From Prochlorococcus marinus XMU1402 (GTDB lineage Bacteria > Cyanobacteriota > Cyanobacteriia > PCC-6307 > Cyanobiaceae): DNA of 64,000 nucleotides. The position numbers and the translations under genes are program-made. The stretch lies in NCBI RefSeq assembly GCF_017696205.1, contig NZ_JAAORD010000002.1:62001-126000 (forward strand), read 5' to 3'. Positions 9,335 through 17,710 of this stretch are shown in pieces (position 1 is the first letter of the stretch; each line of letters starts with the position of its first letter). The notes below the pieces were generated by a model that ran no database searches, was not told the origin of the DNA, and worked only from the letters and a program-made list of their open reading frames with translations.

Positions 9335-9880
9335 CTAAACATTACCAATTATTAGAAAAAGAAAAATATAGTAGAAAAGTGACCCTAAAAACGTGTTTAA
9401 GAATATTATCTTTTTCCTGATTTTTGTAGAGGCAATAATATAGCTTCCTAAAACATGGGGTAAGATTGGGAAAGATCTTATTATTAAAATATAGAAAGAT
9501 TTAAAATTAATTTTTACAAAAAATTTATACAAATTATTATTTTCTGGCTTTTTCAAGAACAACATATTTTTAGAAAATCTGAATTTAATTTTTCTCAAGA
9601 TAAGAACTTGAATTACACTTAAGATTGTTAATACAGGAGAAAAAAATAAAATATAATAAAGTCCAAAAAGCTTTATTAATAAAAAGTCAAAAATTATTGA
9701 AAAAGGGAGGCCTAAAAATATAGAAATAATATTCAAAGCTATTAAATAACTGTATTGAACATTTTCAAGTAACGATTCAAAATCATAGGTATATTTAAAT
9801 ATTAGTGCCAAAAAATAAACCACTAAATAGGTGAAAAATATTTTAAAAATTACTGATTTAAAATTCATATTTTTATTCAT
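9335..9880 (-). CDS. Probable TVP38/TMEM64 (VTT/DedA-like) membrane protein
   Basis: 181-aa integral membrane protein with about five hydrophobic segments. The C-terminal third has an RSFPILPHVLGSYIIASTKI block followed by a hydrophobic helix, like the R-x-x-P-x-x-P re-entrant motif of VTT-domain (SNARE-associated/DedA-like) proteins, and GLPFSIIFDFLLIKLFG resembles the first re-entrant loop. Such proteins are linked to lipid scrambling and membrane homeostasis. The transported molecule is unknown. It is convergent to the ferredoxin gene, 6 bp away. Confidence 0.6.
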   Translation of the reverse strand: MNKNMNFKSVIFKIFFTYLVVYFLALIFKYTYDFESLLENVQYSYLIALNIISIFLGLPFSIIFDFLLIKLFGLYYILFFSPVLTILSVIQVLILRKIKFRFSKNMLFLKKPENNNLYKFFVKINFKSFYILIIRSFPILPHVLGSYIIASTKIRKKIIFLNTFLGSLFYYIFLFLIIGNV

Positions 9881-10058
9881 ATAAGATCAATTATTCCAAA
9901 TAAATACAAAAAAAATTTTTAAAACACTTTTTAAAGGTAACACTTAGCAAAACATAAATTAATAAGGTATTGTCTTTTTTATTTTCTTTGAAAATAAATC
10001 TGGTATTTCTTAACTTAGTTTTCTAACTATGTACTTTGTCACTAAATGTATTTATGAA

Positions 10059-10143
10059 CGGAGAGGGTGGGATTCGAACCCACGAATAGTTTCCTATTAA
10101 ACGATTTCGAGTCGTTCGCTTTCGACCACTCAGCCACCTCTCC
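10059..10143 (-). tRNA. tRNA-Ser(CGA)
   Basis: Read on the minus strand, an 85-nt class II tRNA: acceptor GGAGAGG/CCTCTCC with discriminator G, anticodon arm AACGA-CTCGAAA-TCGTT giving anticodon CGA, a long variable arm and a T arm with GTTCGAATC. CCA is not encoded. It reads the UCG serine codon. Confidence 0.96.
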
Positions 10144-10205
10144 TTCTATTTATAAGTATGCATAAAATTAAAATATATTTACGTTCAATCAAATTATCTT
10201 AATTT

Positions 10206-11228
10206 TTAATCCCACCCTGCATCTTTCATTAATTTTATAGCAAGAGAGTTATTTTCCCCAAGGTCTTCAACAGTTACCTTATCAGGAGTGAATTCTCCAA
10301 AGTCTTTAACAATTGGATTTTGATTAACCTCTTTTAATGGATGTTCAAAAGTAGGGGCAGCCAGTCCTTTACTTCCCTTAGGAGATGCCAGATATTCAAG
10401 AAGTTTAATAGCTTCATTTTTGTTTGTTGCGTATTTAGCTACCCCACCAGCACTAATATTTACATGAGCGGGATTTGGCGTGATGACTGATGTTCGTTTT
10501 GCATATAAAGCATCTCTTCTTCCATTAACACCTGCTAACATTCTTGCGACATAGTAATGATTAACAATCCCTACTCCACATTTTTTCTTAGAAACAGCTC
10601 TTATTATTGAAATATCCCCTGGGAAGAAAGGTTTAGAAACATTAGAAATCATTCCACTTAACCAAGCTTTAGTTATTAATTCACCTTTGTTAACTATTTG
10701 ATTGGCAACTAAAGATTGATTATATGGACTTTTTCTATTTCTTAAGCATACTTTACCTTTTAAAGACGGATCAGCTAAATCAGTGTAGTCCCTAATCTTG
10801 CTCACATCTACAACTTTTGGATTGGCTACCATAACTCTCACTCTTCTAGTCAATGCATACCATTCTTTGCTTTTATCCTTTAGCCCTATTGGAACATCAT
10901 TTTCTAAGGATTTTGATTCTACACTTTGAAGCAATCCAGCTTTAGCCGCATTAGTAATTCTTGCTGCATCAACTAGCAATATTAAATCCGCTTGGGAATT
11001 CTTCCCCTCTCTTTTCAATCTTTCAAGTAATGATATTCCTGCAGCCTCGATAAGTCTAACTTTAATTCCCGTTTCATCTGCAAACTTTTTATAAACACTT
11101 CTATCAGTGTTGTAATGTCTACCCGAATAAACTTTGACTTCCTTTTCCTTTGAATTAGCAGGAATATTAAAATTCAGTACAAAAGAAAACGCTAATATAG
11201 AGTAAATTATTCTTCTTAGATTTTGCAC
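10206..11228 (-). CDS. idiA: Fe(III) ABC transporter periplasmic binding protein (FutA/IdiA)
   Basis: Periplasmic ferric-iron binding protein, 340 aa, with an N-terminal signal peptide (basic start, hydrophobic residues 8-22, cleavage near IPANSKEK). VKVYSGRHYNTDRSVYKKFADETG and the double tyrosine of VNHYYVARM match the FutA/IdiA/AfuA iron-site tyrosines. It delivers Fe(III) to an inner membrane FutBC permease, not present here. It is divergent from the piuC-like gene (102 bp), as expected of a co-regulated iron locus. GTG start. High abundance under iron limitation is known for the family in Prochlorococcus. Confidence 0.95.
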   Translation of the reverse strand: MQNLRRIIYSILAFSFVLNFNIPANSKEKEVKVYSGRHYNTDRSVYKKFADETGIKVRLIEAAGISLLERLKREGKNSQADLILLVDAARITNAAKAGLLQSVESKSLENDVPIGLKDKSKEWYALTRRVRVMVANPKVVDVSKIRDYTDLADPSLKGKVCLRNRKSPYNQSLVANQIVNKGELITKAWLSGMISNVSKPFFPGDISIIRAVSKKKCGVGIVNHYYVARMLAGVNGRRDALYAKRTSVITPNPAHVNISAGGVAKYATNKNEAIKLLEYLASPKGSKGLAAPTFEHPLKEVNQNPIVKDFGEFTPDKVTVEDLGENNSLAIKLMKDAGWD

Positions 11229-11330
11229 TTTCCAAAAATAGTATCTATGGTTACTTTATATCTAACTTGATAACAAGGCTTCTTAAAGAGAATTTCTATA
11301 CATCGATCTGTATCATTTTTTATATCAAAA
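11229..11330. promoter_or_regulatory. Divergent idiA/piuC promoter region
   Basis: The 102 bp between the two start codons must contain both promoters. An AGAGAATTTCT segment near 11287-11297 is a weak imperfect palindrome of the kind seen in Fur boxes, but it is too short to assert an operator. Confidence 0.35.
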
Positions 11331-11996
11331 ATGAATTATCTAACTCATCAACTATTGAATTCTGAAGAACTAGAAATTCTTATAAAAGAATTAAACAAAG
11401 AGGAATTATTTTGGGAAGATGGCAAACATACTGCTGGAAATCATGCTGCCAAGGAAAAAAATAATTTACAACTTAGGAGAGATTTAGATTTTTCAAAAAA
11501 ATTTTCAGGATTAATCATAAAAAAGATTCTTAGTAATGATTTAATTAAAAGCTTCGCCTTACCCAAAAAGATTCATGGAACAATCTTCTCAAAATCCAAG
11601 AGCGGGATGAAATATGGACGTCATATTGATAATCCTTACATGTCATCTGGTAGAGCAGATTTATCTTTTACAACATTTTTAAGTTGCAAAGACAACTACG
11701 AGGGTGGTGCATTATCAATTGAGAGTTTCGACTCAGAAAAAAAATTTAAACTTAATGCAGGGGAAATAATAATTTATCCAAGTACATTTATACATTCAGT
11801 AGAAGAAGTTATGTCTGGTGAAAGATTAGTATTTATTGGTTGGATTGAAAGCTATGTTAGAAGCATTGAAGAAAGAGAATATTTATTTGATCTAGATACT
11901 GCAGCAAGATCATTACTTACTAAATATGGAAGATCAGAAGAGGTTGACCTTGTCTTTAAATCATATTCAAATCTTTTAAGAAGATTAGGCGATTAG
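11331..11996 (+). CDS. piuC: PiuC-like Fe(II)/2-oxoglutarate dioxygenase (PKHD-type)
   Basis: 221-aa Fe(II)- and 2-oxoglutarate-dependent oxygenase of the PKHD/PiuC group. The metal triad is visible as GRHIDNP (His and Asp) and FIHSVEEV (His), with the 2-oxoglutarate-binding Arg in GERLVFIGWIES. PiuC genes in other bacteria are iron-regulated and lie beside siderophore or iron uptake genes; the substrate is not established. Here it is divergent from the Fe(III)-binding protein gene, supporting a role in iron stress. Length is normal. Confidence 0.9.
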   Translation: MNYLTHQLLNSEELEILIKELNKEELFWEDGKHTAGNHAAKEKNNLQLRRDLDFSKKFSGLIIKKILSNDLIKSFALPKKIHGTIFSKSKSGMKYGRHIDNPYMSSGRADLSFTTFLSCKDNYEGGALSIESFDSEKKFKLNAGEIIIYPSTFIHSVEEVMSGERLVFIGWIESYVRSIEEREYLFDLDTAARSLLTKYGRSEEVDLVFKSYSNLLRRLGD

Positions 11997-12073
11997 CCAT
12001 GAATCATTTTATACACTAGATAGAAAAACTTTTTTTAAATACTTAAAATAAAAAATATGTTTCGGAGTTTTCA

Positions 12074-12313
12074 ATGCCCAAGAAAAGCTCAATTGCAATA
12101 TTTTTAGCCGCAACTAGTGCTATTGCTATCTCATCTACAGAAAATTCAACCTTAATAGCATCAGAGAATGAGTTGGGAGGTTTAAAAGAATGGAATACTG
12201 ATATGCCCCTAGACGCTGATTTCAAATTAGATGCTAAAGCTCAAGAATTGGCTGACGAGGCTGCAGAATCAAGTGTCTGCATACCCATCGGTGAAGGAGA
12301 GAATTGTTGGTAA
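12074..12313 (+). CDS. Small exported protein of unknown function (79 aa)
   Basis: Not recognised. The N-terminus (MPKKSSIAIFLAATSAIAIS) is a clear Sec-type signal: lysines, then a hydrophobic core, with possible cleavage around residues 25-30. The mature part is acidic and small, with two Cys near the end (SSVCIPIGEGENCW) that could form a disulfide. CGGAG at 12061-12065 is a ribosome site for the chosen ATG. It lies downstream of piuC on the same strand and convergent to the porin gene, sharing a terminator with it. Confidence 0.7.
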   Translation: MPKKSSIAIFLAATSAIAISSTENSTLIASENELGGLKEWNTDMPLDADFKLDAKAQELADEAAESSVCIPIGEGENCW

Positions 12314-12330
12314 ATTTAAGCTGAATAGTC

Positions 12331-12361
12331 AAAAAAAAACACCCATATAGGGTGTTTTTTT
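12331..12361. terminator. Bidirectional terminator between the small exported protein and the porin
   Basis: CACCC (12340-12344), loop ATATA, GGGTG (12350-12354), flanked by nine A on the left and seven T on the right, so the stem extends through A-T pairs and works on both strands. Confidence 0.88.
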
Positions 12362-12387
12362 AATATTAGTTTAAGTAAAGCTAATAT

Positions 12388-13671
12388 TTAGAATTTGAAC
12401 TTTGAAGTAACAAGGAGACCAAAGATGTCGTCATCTTCATCTGCTGCGATGTCATTTCCACCGAAAATTGCAGGTGTTATCTCCATTGAATCATTTGGCC
12501 TGAAAGAATAATAAGCTTCCCAAACTTGGGCGCCAACTTCGCCAGTGTCTCCTCCACCTTGCACTTCAGTAGCTGATAAAGGTTGTGTGAATGCAATGCC
12601 GATTCTGTCATCTGCTTGGATCATATCTTTCCAAGTAAATCCAACCATGTAACTATTTGCTTGTGTAGTGTTACCAGCTGTAAATACTCCTCCATATGAT
12701 TTAGTGTCATAACCCACTGAGATTTCAGGCACTGTAGTACCTGTTTCCTCTGGCATCCAATAAGCTCTTAGGGCATAACCAATAGAGTCTCTAGCTACTT
12801 GCCTACCCATTGTAGTTGCATTGTAATCATGAGCACTCCAGTTACGTGCGTTTGATAGAGTTCCTGAAACGTGCCATCTATCAGTTGTATAGGCAATTTG
12901 TGAATCCCACTTAATTGCGTTACCAGGAGCAAACCAACCTTCGCCTTCGTCAGCACCCTTGTCAACAACATTGGTAGCGAAACCAATTCCGTTATCAAGT
13001 TCATACTTAAGTCCGTAACCTACATCTGTACTTGCTCCAAAGTTACTATTTCCACCAAGTTTAAAAGATTTAAGTGCACCTGGCTTATAGATAGAAGGAG
13101 TAATGTACATGTAGTAGTTTTCGATCCTTGGGCCTACAAAAGCGGTAACTTTTTCACCAAGAGGGAACGTATACCACATCTTATCCACCTCTAGGAGATC
13201 ACTATTATCTTTAGTCTCTATGTGATATGTGTATTTGTTTTTCCATTGATCTCCTTGTTCACCTGTCTTAAGACGAACATAAAGATTATCATCACCTGAA
13301 AAACTTGTATTCAAGTTCATTGTAAATGTATAACCTGTTTGAGTATCCTCAGAACCACCAAATTCGTTTCCACCATCAACAGCACCAGCCCACATCACAG
13401 CTTTACCATCCATAGTTGTGGTTTCAGAGAAGGTTCCAGCTTCAAATTGATTTCGTTGAACCTCAAGGCCATTAATATCGCCTTTATTATTTGAAACATC
13501 ACTAAAATCATTAGCGAATGTTTTATGGTCAAATCTTGGAGTTTTCTTTTTTTTGCTACGAGAGTAGCTATTCATCTCCTCAATATTGACTATATCGGAA
13601 GCTTGAGCAGCTATTGGAGCTAATAAGCTCAAAGTTGCACCAGCTACCAACATTTGTTGGAAGAGTTTCAT
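12388..13671 (-). CDS. som: Outer membrane porin (cyanobacterial Som type)
   Basis: 427-aa outer membrane beta-barrel. It has a signal peptide (MKLFQQMLVAGATLSLLAP, cleavage near AQAS), a short N-terminal region where Som porins of other cyanobacteria carry an SLH domain (here much reduced, residues 45-75), and many alternating strands ending in LLVTSKFKF with the C-terminal Phe needed for BAM insertion. The loops are acidic (DEDDDIF near the end). It is the likely route for small solutes, perhaps including iron complexes given the neighbours. It has its own promoter region upstream and a shared terminator. Confidence 0.9.
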   Translation of the reverse strand: MKLFQQMLVAGATLSLLAPIAAQASDIVNIEEMNSYSRSKKKKTPRFDHKTFANDFSDVSNNKGDINGLEVQRNQFEAGTFSETTTMDGKAVMWAGAVDGGNEFGGSEDTQTGYTFTMNLNTSFSGDDNLYVRLKTGEQGDQWKNKYTYHIETKDNSDLLEVDKMWYTFPLGEKVTAFVGPRIENYYMYITPSIYKPGALKSFKLGGNSNFGASTDVGYGLKYELDNGIGFATNVVDKGADEGEGWFAPGNAIKWDSQIAYTTDRWHVSGTLSNARNWSAHDYNATTMGRQVARDSIGYALRAYWMPEETGTTVPEISVGYDTKSYGGVFTAGNTTQANSYMVGFTWKDMIQADDRIGIAFTQPLSATEVQGGGDTGEVGAQVWEAYYSFRPNDSMEITPAIFGGNDIAADEDDDIFGLLVTSKFKF

Positions 13672-13690
13672 TTTACCTCACACTTAATAA

Positions 13691-13707
13691 ACCCAAATAA
13701 AATGGGT
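13691..13707 (-). repeat. Small hairpin in the porin 5' leader
   Basis: ACCCA, 7-base A/T loop, TGGGT, 20-36 bp upstream of the porin ATG. In the leader it could form a weak stem-loop near the ribosome site; it has no T-run, so it is not a terminator. Confidence 0.3.
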
Positions 13708-13812
13708 AACTATACTGTATCGAGCGTAACTAAAAAAGAAAGAAATATAAGTTTCAAATACGTGTAACTTTTGATACTTTTAGTTTCCATCTTTATATAA
13801 AATCTCTACAAT

Positions 13813-14682
13813 TCAAAACTTTCTTAATGGATAGTCTAAGAATTCTCTTTCTGCCACCCAAGACGACGCAACTTCTCTAGCTAATTTTCGAATCTTTTCA
13901 ATATATTGGGCACGATCTGTAACTGAAATAACTCCTCTCGCATCAAGCAAATTAAATGTATGACTACACTTTAAAACATAATCAAGAGCTGGATAAGTCA
14001 ACTTCTTTTGGATTAAGGAATTTGCTTCTTCTTGGTAAATTTCAAATAATTTCCTTAGATTAATAGGACTCGAATCAGTAAAATTATATGAGCATTGACT
14101 TTTTTCAAATTGAAGCCAGATATCACTATATTTAAGATTTTTATTCCAATTTAAATCCCAAATACTTTCTTTATCCTGCAAGAACATTGCAACTCTCTCT
14201 AATCCATAGGTAATTTCAATCGGTATTGGACTACAATCTAACCCCCCGCATTGTTGGAAATAGGTAAATTGAGTAACTTCCATTCCATCCAACCAAACTT
14301 CCCAACCTACTCCCCAGGCACCAAGAGTTGGTGATTCCCAATTATCTTCTACAAATCTTATATCGTGATTTTCAGGATTAATCCCTAATGACTCCAAAGA
14401 ATTCAAATATTTTTCCTGTATTCCATCTGGTGATGGCTTAATTATTACTTGATATTGAAAGTAATGTTGAGCTCTATTTGGATTGTCGCCAAATCTCCCA
14501 TCAGTCGGCCTTCTACATGGTTCTGTATATGCAACACTCCATGGTTCTGGTCCAATAGCCCTCAAAAAAGTATGAGGATTCATAGTCCCAGCACCCTTTT
14601 CAGTATCATATGATTGCATTATTAAGCATCCTTCTTCAGACCAAAATTTATTTAAGTTTTGAATTATATCCTGAAAAAACAT
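13813..14682 (-). CDS. glyQ: Glycyl-tRNA synthetase alpha subunit
   Basis: Alpha subunit of the bacterial alpha2beta2 glycyl-tRNA synthetase, which holds the glycine-activating site. The sequence is typical from [20 protein letters not shown] through [19 protein letters not shown] and [19 protein letters not shown]-like blocks (here [14 protein letters not shown]) to [14 protein letters not shown]. 289 aa is normal. The beta subunit gene glyS is not adjacent, as usual in cyanobacteria. 141 bp separate it from the porin promoter. Confidence 0.97.
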   Translation of the reverse strand: MFFQDIIQNLNKFWSEEGCLIMQSYDTEKGAGTMNPHTFLRAIGPEPWSVAYTEPCRRPTDGRFGDNPNRAQHYFQYQVIIKPSPDGIQEKYLNSLESLGINPENHDIRFVEDNWESPTLGAWGVGWEVWLDGMEVTQFTYFQQCGGLDCSPIPIEITYGLERVAMFLQDKESIWDLNWNKNLKYSDIWLQFEKSQCSYNFTDSSPINLRKLFEIYQEEANSLIQKKLTYPALDYVLKCSHTFNLLDARGVISVTDRAQYIEKIRKLAREVASSWVAEREFLDYPLRKF

Positions 14683-14830
14683 CTATTTAAAAAATCTAAA
14701 ACCTATAGCATAAACATACAACATAATAACAAACCTCTTAGGAAGAAGAACAAAAATAATTCATTCAAAATATTATTTTCTTTCCTAAAAAAATCTTTTT
14801 TCAGATGTCAAAAATAAAAACTTATCAATT

Positions 14831-14870
14831 TTGATTAACAAAATTGTTGATCAAATCTGATTAACTAATC
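14831..14870. repeat. Nested imperfect palindromes upstream of glyQ
   Basis: TTGATTAAC, 6-base loop, GTTGATCAA (one mismatch), followed at once by the palindrome-like GATTAACTAATC. They lie in the 247-bp gap between glyQ and the DUF1824-like gene. Could be an operator or part of a short RNA; in A+T-rich DNA it may be chance. Confidence 0.3.
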
Positions 14871-14929
14871 AAATTCTAAAAAAATATATTCTCGACATTT
14901 GATATTAATGATTAAAAAATTTAAAAAGA

Positions 14930-15316
14930 TTAATTAAAAAAATCTAGTGGGAATGGTCCATAAGTATTTGATCCTTTAGCATCTTCATCAAATTGACAAG
15001 TTATTAAAATTCCTTCTCCCAGACCATTTTCAGATCTAACAAAAACATTACCAGTTTTTTGGTTACCTTTTAAAAAAACACTCCCTTCAGCATGAAGCGA
15101 ATCTAAATTACAAAATTTAATTGAGGAGTATTTTTTTAAAATTGATTTTAATGATTCAATAGCCTTTGTATCACAAGGTGCCATTATTCCTATTGTTATC
15201 CAGTCGGCATTAAAAATATTAGTTTCTAATTCTTCTAATAATTTTTTTACTTCACTATCACTTAATTTAGGAGCAGTTCTAAGACTATTTAACTCTTTTA
15301 ATTTATTTATTTCCAT
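14930..15316 (-). CDS. DUF1824-like cyanobacterial protein
   Basis: 128-aa soluble protein without known function. The central NADWITIGIMAPCDTKAIESL block and the C-terminal GEGILITCQFDEDAKGSNTYGP block resemble the DUF1824 family, which is found essentially in cyanobacteria. No catalytic motif is recognised. It lies 26 bp downstream of the tautomerase gene on the same strand and is probably co-transcribed with it. Confidence 0.6.
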   Translation of the reverse strand: MEINKLKELNSLRTAPKLSDSEVKKLLEELETNIFNADWITIGIMAPCDTKAIESLKSILKKYSSIKFCNLDSLHAEGSVFLKGNQKTGNVFVRSENGLGEGILITCQFDEDAKGSNTYGPFPLDFFN

Positions 15317-15342
15317 TTAATTAATACCTAAAACAAAAACTA

Positions 15343-15675
15343 TTATCCAAAGGTTCTTCCATTCCAAGCCCACATTGAAGCAGGCACATCCTCGAATGAA
15401 ATATAAATCTTATCTATTGGAATTCCCATTTTCTTATACACAAAATTAGATATTGGCTTTGCCATTTCTGAAGGATTTAAAGATCCTATTGACTTAATCT
15501 CTAAGAAGCAACAAGGGCTATCATCATCAAAAAACATTTCGGAATTATTATCTAATTTAGCCATAACAAATCTTTTTGATTTATTTGTTAATGAAGAAAC
15601 TAATATTGAAATTTCTTCAAGTATTTTTTTCTTATCCTCTATTTTTGCTGAAGTAGAAATATTAATGTAAGGCAT
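15343..15675 (-). CDS. MIF/tautomerase superfamily protein
   Basis: 110-aa protein of the macrophage migration inhibitory factor (phenylpyruvate/dopachrome tautomerase) family. Pro2 after the initiator Met (MPYINISTS) is the catalytic base once Met is removed; the Lys-rich NKSKRFVMAKL segment aligns with MIF Lys32, and SPCCFLEIKSIGSL matches the conserved strand of the family. Such cyanobacterial homologues have tautomerase activity in vitro but no settled role. The 56-codon ORF upstream ends 2 bp before its ATG. Confidence 0.88.
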   Translation of the reverse strand: MPYINISTSAKIEDKKKILEEISILVSSLTNKSKRFVMAKLDNNSEMFFDDDSPCCFLEIKSIGSLNPSEMAKPISNFVYKKMGIPIDKIYISFEDVPASMWAWNGRTFG

Positions 15676-15677
15676 AT

Positions 15678-15848
15678 TTATGCAGCTAAATTATCTTTTT
15701 GCAAATCATTTTGAAGTTTAAAATTTTTATTTTTCAAAACTTTTTTTGATGAAAGATATGCAATATCATATTGACTTATTCCGTTTCTATATGGATTAAA
15801 AAGAGCATTTTTAGATCTACTTTTTTTGCTCCTTTTGAAATCAATCAT
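15678..15848 (-). CDS. Very small basic hypothetical protein (56 aa)
   Basis: An ORF below usual size limits: ATG at 15848, product beginning MIDFKRSKKSRSKNALF and ending KDNLAA. About a quarter of the residues are Lys or Arg, with no Cys, so a nucleic-acid- or membrane-surface-binding peptide is possible. The stop lies 2 bp before the tautomerase ATG, which suggests one operon with coupled translation. Not recognised; support is the operon-like spacing and the absence of rare features. Confidence 0.5.
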   Translation of the reverse strand: MIDFKRSKKSRSKNALFNPYRNGISQYDIAYLSSKKVLKNKNFKLQNDLQKDNLAA

Positions 15849-15996
15849 TTTCAACTAAATTATTAATTAGTAATTTAACTTTTTTTAAGTATATGTCTAG
15901 CTTTTTTAAAAATCTTTAATTAAATGCAAAATATATTCTTAATCACAATATGCATATCTATTTACTAGATTTAATTTACATAAATTCATAGTCATT

Positions 15997-16632
15997 TTGG
16001 AAGTTTTAAAAAATTATCAAAGAAAAAAACTTGATGAAAGCAATGATGAAGAATTCTATTCTGACCCAAAATTTGTTTATCATCTAGACGCTAACTTCAG
16101 GCAATATTTATCAAATATTTATAAAAAAGAAATTTCAGATAATTCAACTGTCCTAGATTTAATGTCCAGTTGGGATAGTTATTTACCTGAAGAGAAAAAA
16201 TACAAAAAAGTTATTGGGCATGGATTAAACAAACAAGAACTTGAGAAAAACAAAATTTTTGATAATTTTTGGACACAAAATTTCAATTTAAATCAAAAAA
16301 TTCATTTAGATAATGAAAGTGTTGATTATTGTTTAATGGTCGCAGCTTGGCAATATTTACAATATCCAGAAAATTTAACTAAAGAAATCTCGAGAATTTT
16401 GAGTAATCACGGCAAGTTCATAATATCTTTTTCAAACAGAGCATTTTGGCATAAGGCTCCCAACATATGGACTTCATCTACAGAAGAAGAAAGAATTAAA
16501 TATGTAAGAAAAGTATTAATATCAAACGGATTTAATGAGCCAAAAATAATTAAAAAGTTTAATGAACCAGCCTTGAATATCTTTAATTTTTTTAGTAAAG
16601 ACCCATTTTATTGTTTAATTGCAACTAAATAG
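15997..16632 (+). CDS. SAM-dependent methyltransferase-like protein
   Basis: 211 aa. The class I fold is suggested by STVLDLMSSWDSYLPE (motif I, with SSWDS in place of the usual GxGxG), a GHGLNKQEL strand 2 region, DNESVDYCLMVAAWQYLQYPE (motif IV/post-IV), and a HGKFIISFSNRAFW strand. This is the pattern of the Methyltransf_11-like proteins found in cyanobacteria. The substrate is unknown. The start is a TTG; no ATG precedes the domain, so the exact N-terminus is uncertain. Confidence 0.65.
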   Translation: MEVLKNYQRKKLDESNDEEFYSDPKFVYHLDANFRQYLSNIYKKEISDNSTVLDLMSSWDSYLPEEKKYKKVIGHGLNKQELEKNKIFDNFWTQNFNLNQKIHLDNESVDYCLMVAAWQYLQYPENLTKEISRILSNHGKFIISFSNRAFWHKAPNIWTSSTEEERIKYVRKVLISNGFNEPKIIKKFNEPALNIFNFFSKDPFYCLIATK

Positions 16633-16730
16633 TAAGTAATACTTTTACTACCTTTAAAACAAAGCTATGAAAAAGATCTATAGCCACACTTTTAAATTTT
16701 TACTAATATTGGATAGTTAAAAATAATAAT

Positions 16731-16976
16731 ATGGGCTCTAAAAGAGAAAAATATCCTGAAAAATGCCCTTGGGATCTTGGACCTAATCAGCATTTAGCTA
16801 AAGAAGAAAACTGGACTTTAAGATTAGGTGATGCACACGTATGTTTTAGCAAAAATAAATTAGACAATAATTATTTTCATGTAATTAGTAATGAAAATGA
16901 AGAACAAATTTTAGCCTTCAGAGCAAGACTTCTTTATCAAAAACTACTTGACAAAGGATTTAGATTGGTTGAATAA
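16731..16976 (+). CDS. Small conserved-type hypothetical protein (81 aa)
   Basis: Soluble 81-aa protein starting MGSKREKYPEKCPWDLGPN, with strand-like DAHVCFSKNKLDNNYFHVIS and a helical C-terminus. Two Cys are not arranged as a metal motif. The function is not recognised. It is convergent to the DUF3386-like gene with 4 bp between stops. Confidence 0.65.
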   Translation: MGSKREKYPEKCPWDLGPNQHLAKEENWTLRLGDAHVCFSKNKLDNNYFHVISNENEEQILAFRARLLYQKLLDKGFRLVE

Positions 16977-16980
16977 AAAC

Positions 16981-17652
16981 CTATTTTAATAAACTTAAAT
17001 CCTCGAAAAAAAACTTTTGTATTTCTTCTTCATTATTATGGTTTAGATATCTTATCGATCTAGAATTTAAAATCCAATAATCCTTTTTACCTACATTTAT
17101 AAACTCATCTTTGTATTCAAATTTTTGAGTATCTGTCTTCAGGGTTTTTGAATTAATTTGTTGAGAAGTATATTTCTTACTAAGGAAACCAACTCCAGTA
17201 TCAAAAAATTCCTCAACAAAAATTTCAATAATTGTTCCATGGATTCTTCTATAAACCATATTAATACAATCATCTTTAACCCTATACTTATCTCCTTCAT
17301 TTTTCCCGGAAACAACTATTTCAATTCCATTTTCAGAACTTTTAAGTAAATTAAAATTATTTTCTGAATGAACTGAATAAAATTCTCTTTTTACCCTGTG
17401 AATACATACTTCAAACAATTGCGAGGCAATACTTTTCTTGATCTTTTCATCTTCTATATATTTAATTTCAGGTTTAAAATTTTCTCCTAGTGAGAATTCA
17501 CCTTCATAAGCATGTTTGTCAAATAAATAAGTACATTTGCCTTTATATCCTCTGAAATCAGAATTCCATGTATATCTTTTTTGATAAGCATCTCGAAAAA
17601 TCTCCTTACAATTAATTTCTCCTTGATTCTCCATTGATTTTTTTGAATACAT
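16981..17652 (-). CDS. DUF3386-like cyanobacterial protein
   Basis: 223-aa soluble protein with a pattern like DUF3386: an N-terminal AYQKRYTWNSDFRGYKGKC block, then a beta-rich body (EFSLGENFKPEIKYIEDEKI; DDCINMVYRRIHGTIIEIF) and NSRSIRYLNH near the end. It may have a calycin-like beta-barrel. The function is unknown. The ATG at 17652 is used, but an ATG six codons later (17634) is equally possible. It lies downstream of the Pcb gene with a terminator between them. Confidence 0.55.
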   Translation of the reverse strand: MYSKKSMENQGEINCKEIFRDAYQKRYTWNSDFRGYKGKCTYLFDKHAYEGEFSLGENFKPEIKYIEDEKIKKSIASQLFEVCIHRVKREFYSVHSENNFNLLKSSENGIEIVVSGKNEGDKYRVKDDCINMVYRRIHGTIIEIFVEEFFDTGVGFLSKKYTSQQINSKTLKTDTQKFEYKDEFINVGKKDYWILNSRSIRYLNHNNEEEIQKFFFEDLSLLK

Positions 17653-17664
17653 TTAGTAATACTA

Positions 17665-17699
17665 CAAAAAAAACCCTCCTGTTAGAGGAGAGTTTTTTT
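17665..17699 (-). terminator. Terminator downstream of the Pcb gene
   Basis: CTCCT (17676-17680), loop GTTAG, AGGAG (17686-17690), with one C/A mismatch and then A-T extension on both sides. On the minus strand the stem is followed by eight T, so it ends the Pcb transcript; it may act on the plus strand too. Confidence 0.8.
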
Positions 17700-17710
17700 A
17701 TTAGATTGAA

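Noticed and set aside
9061-9348. 95-codon minus-strand ORF over the ferredoxin gene
   Set aside because: The plus-strand frame has an exact [2Fe-2S] motif; the antisense has none.
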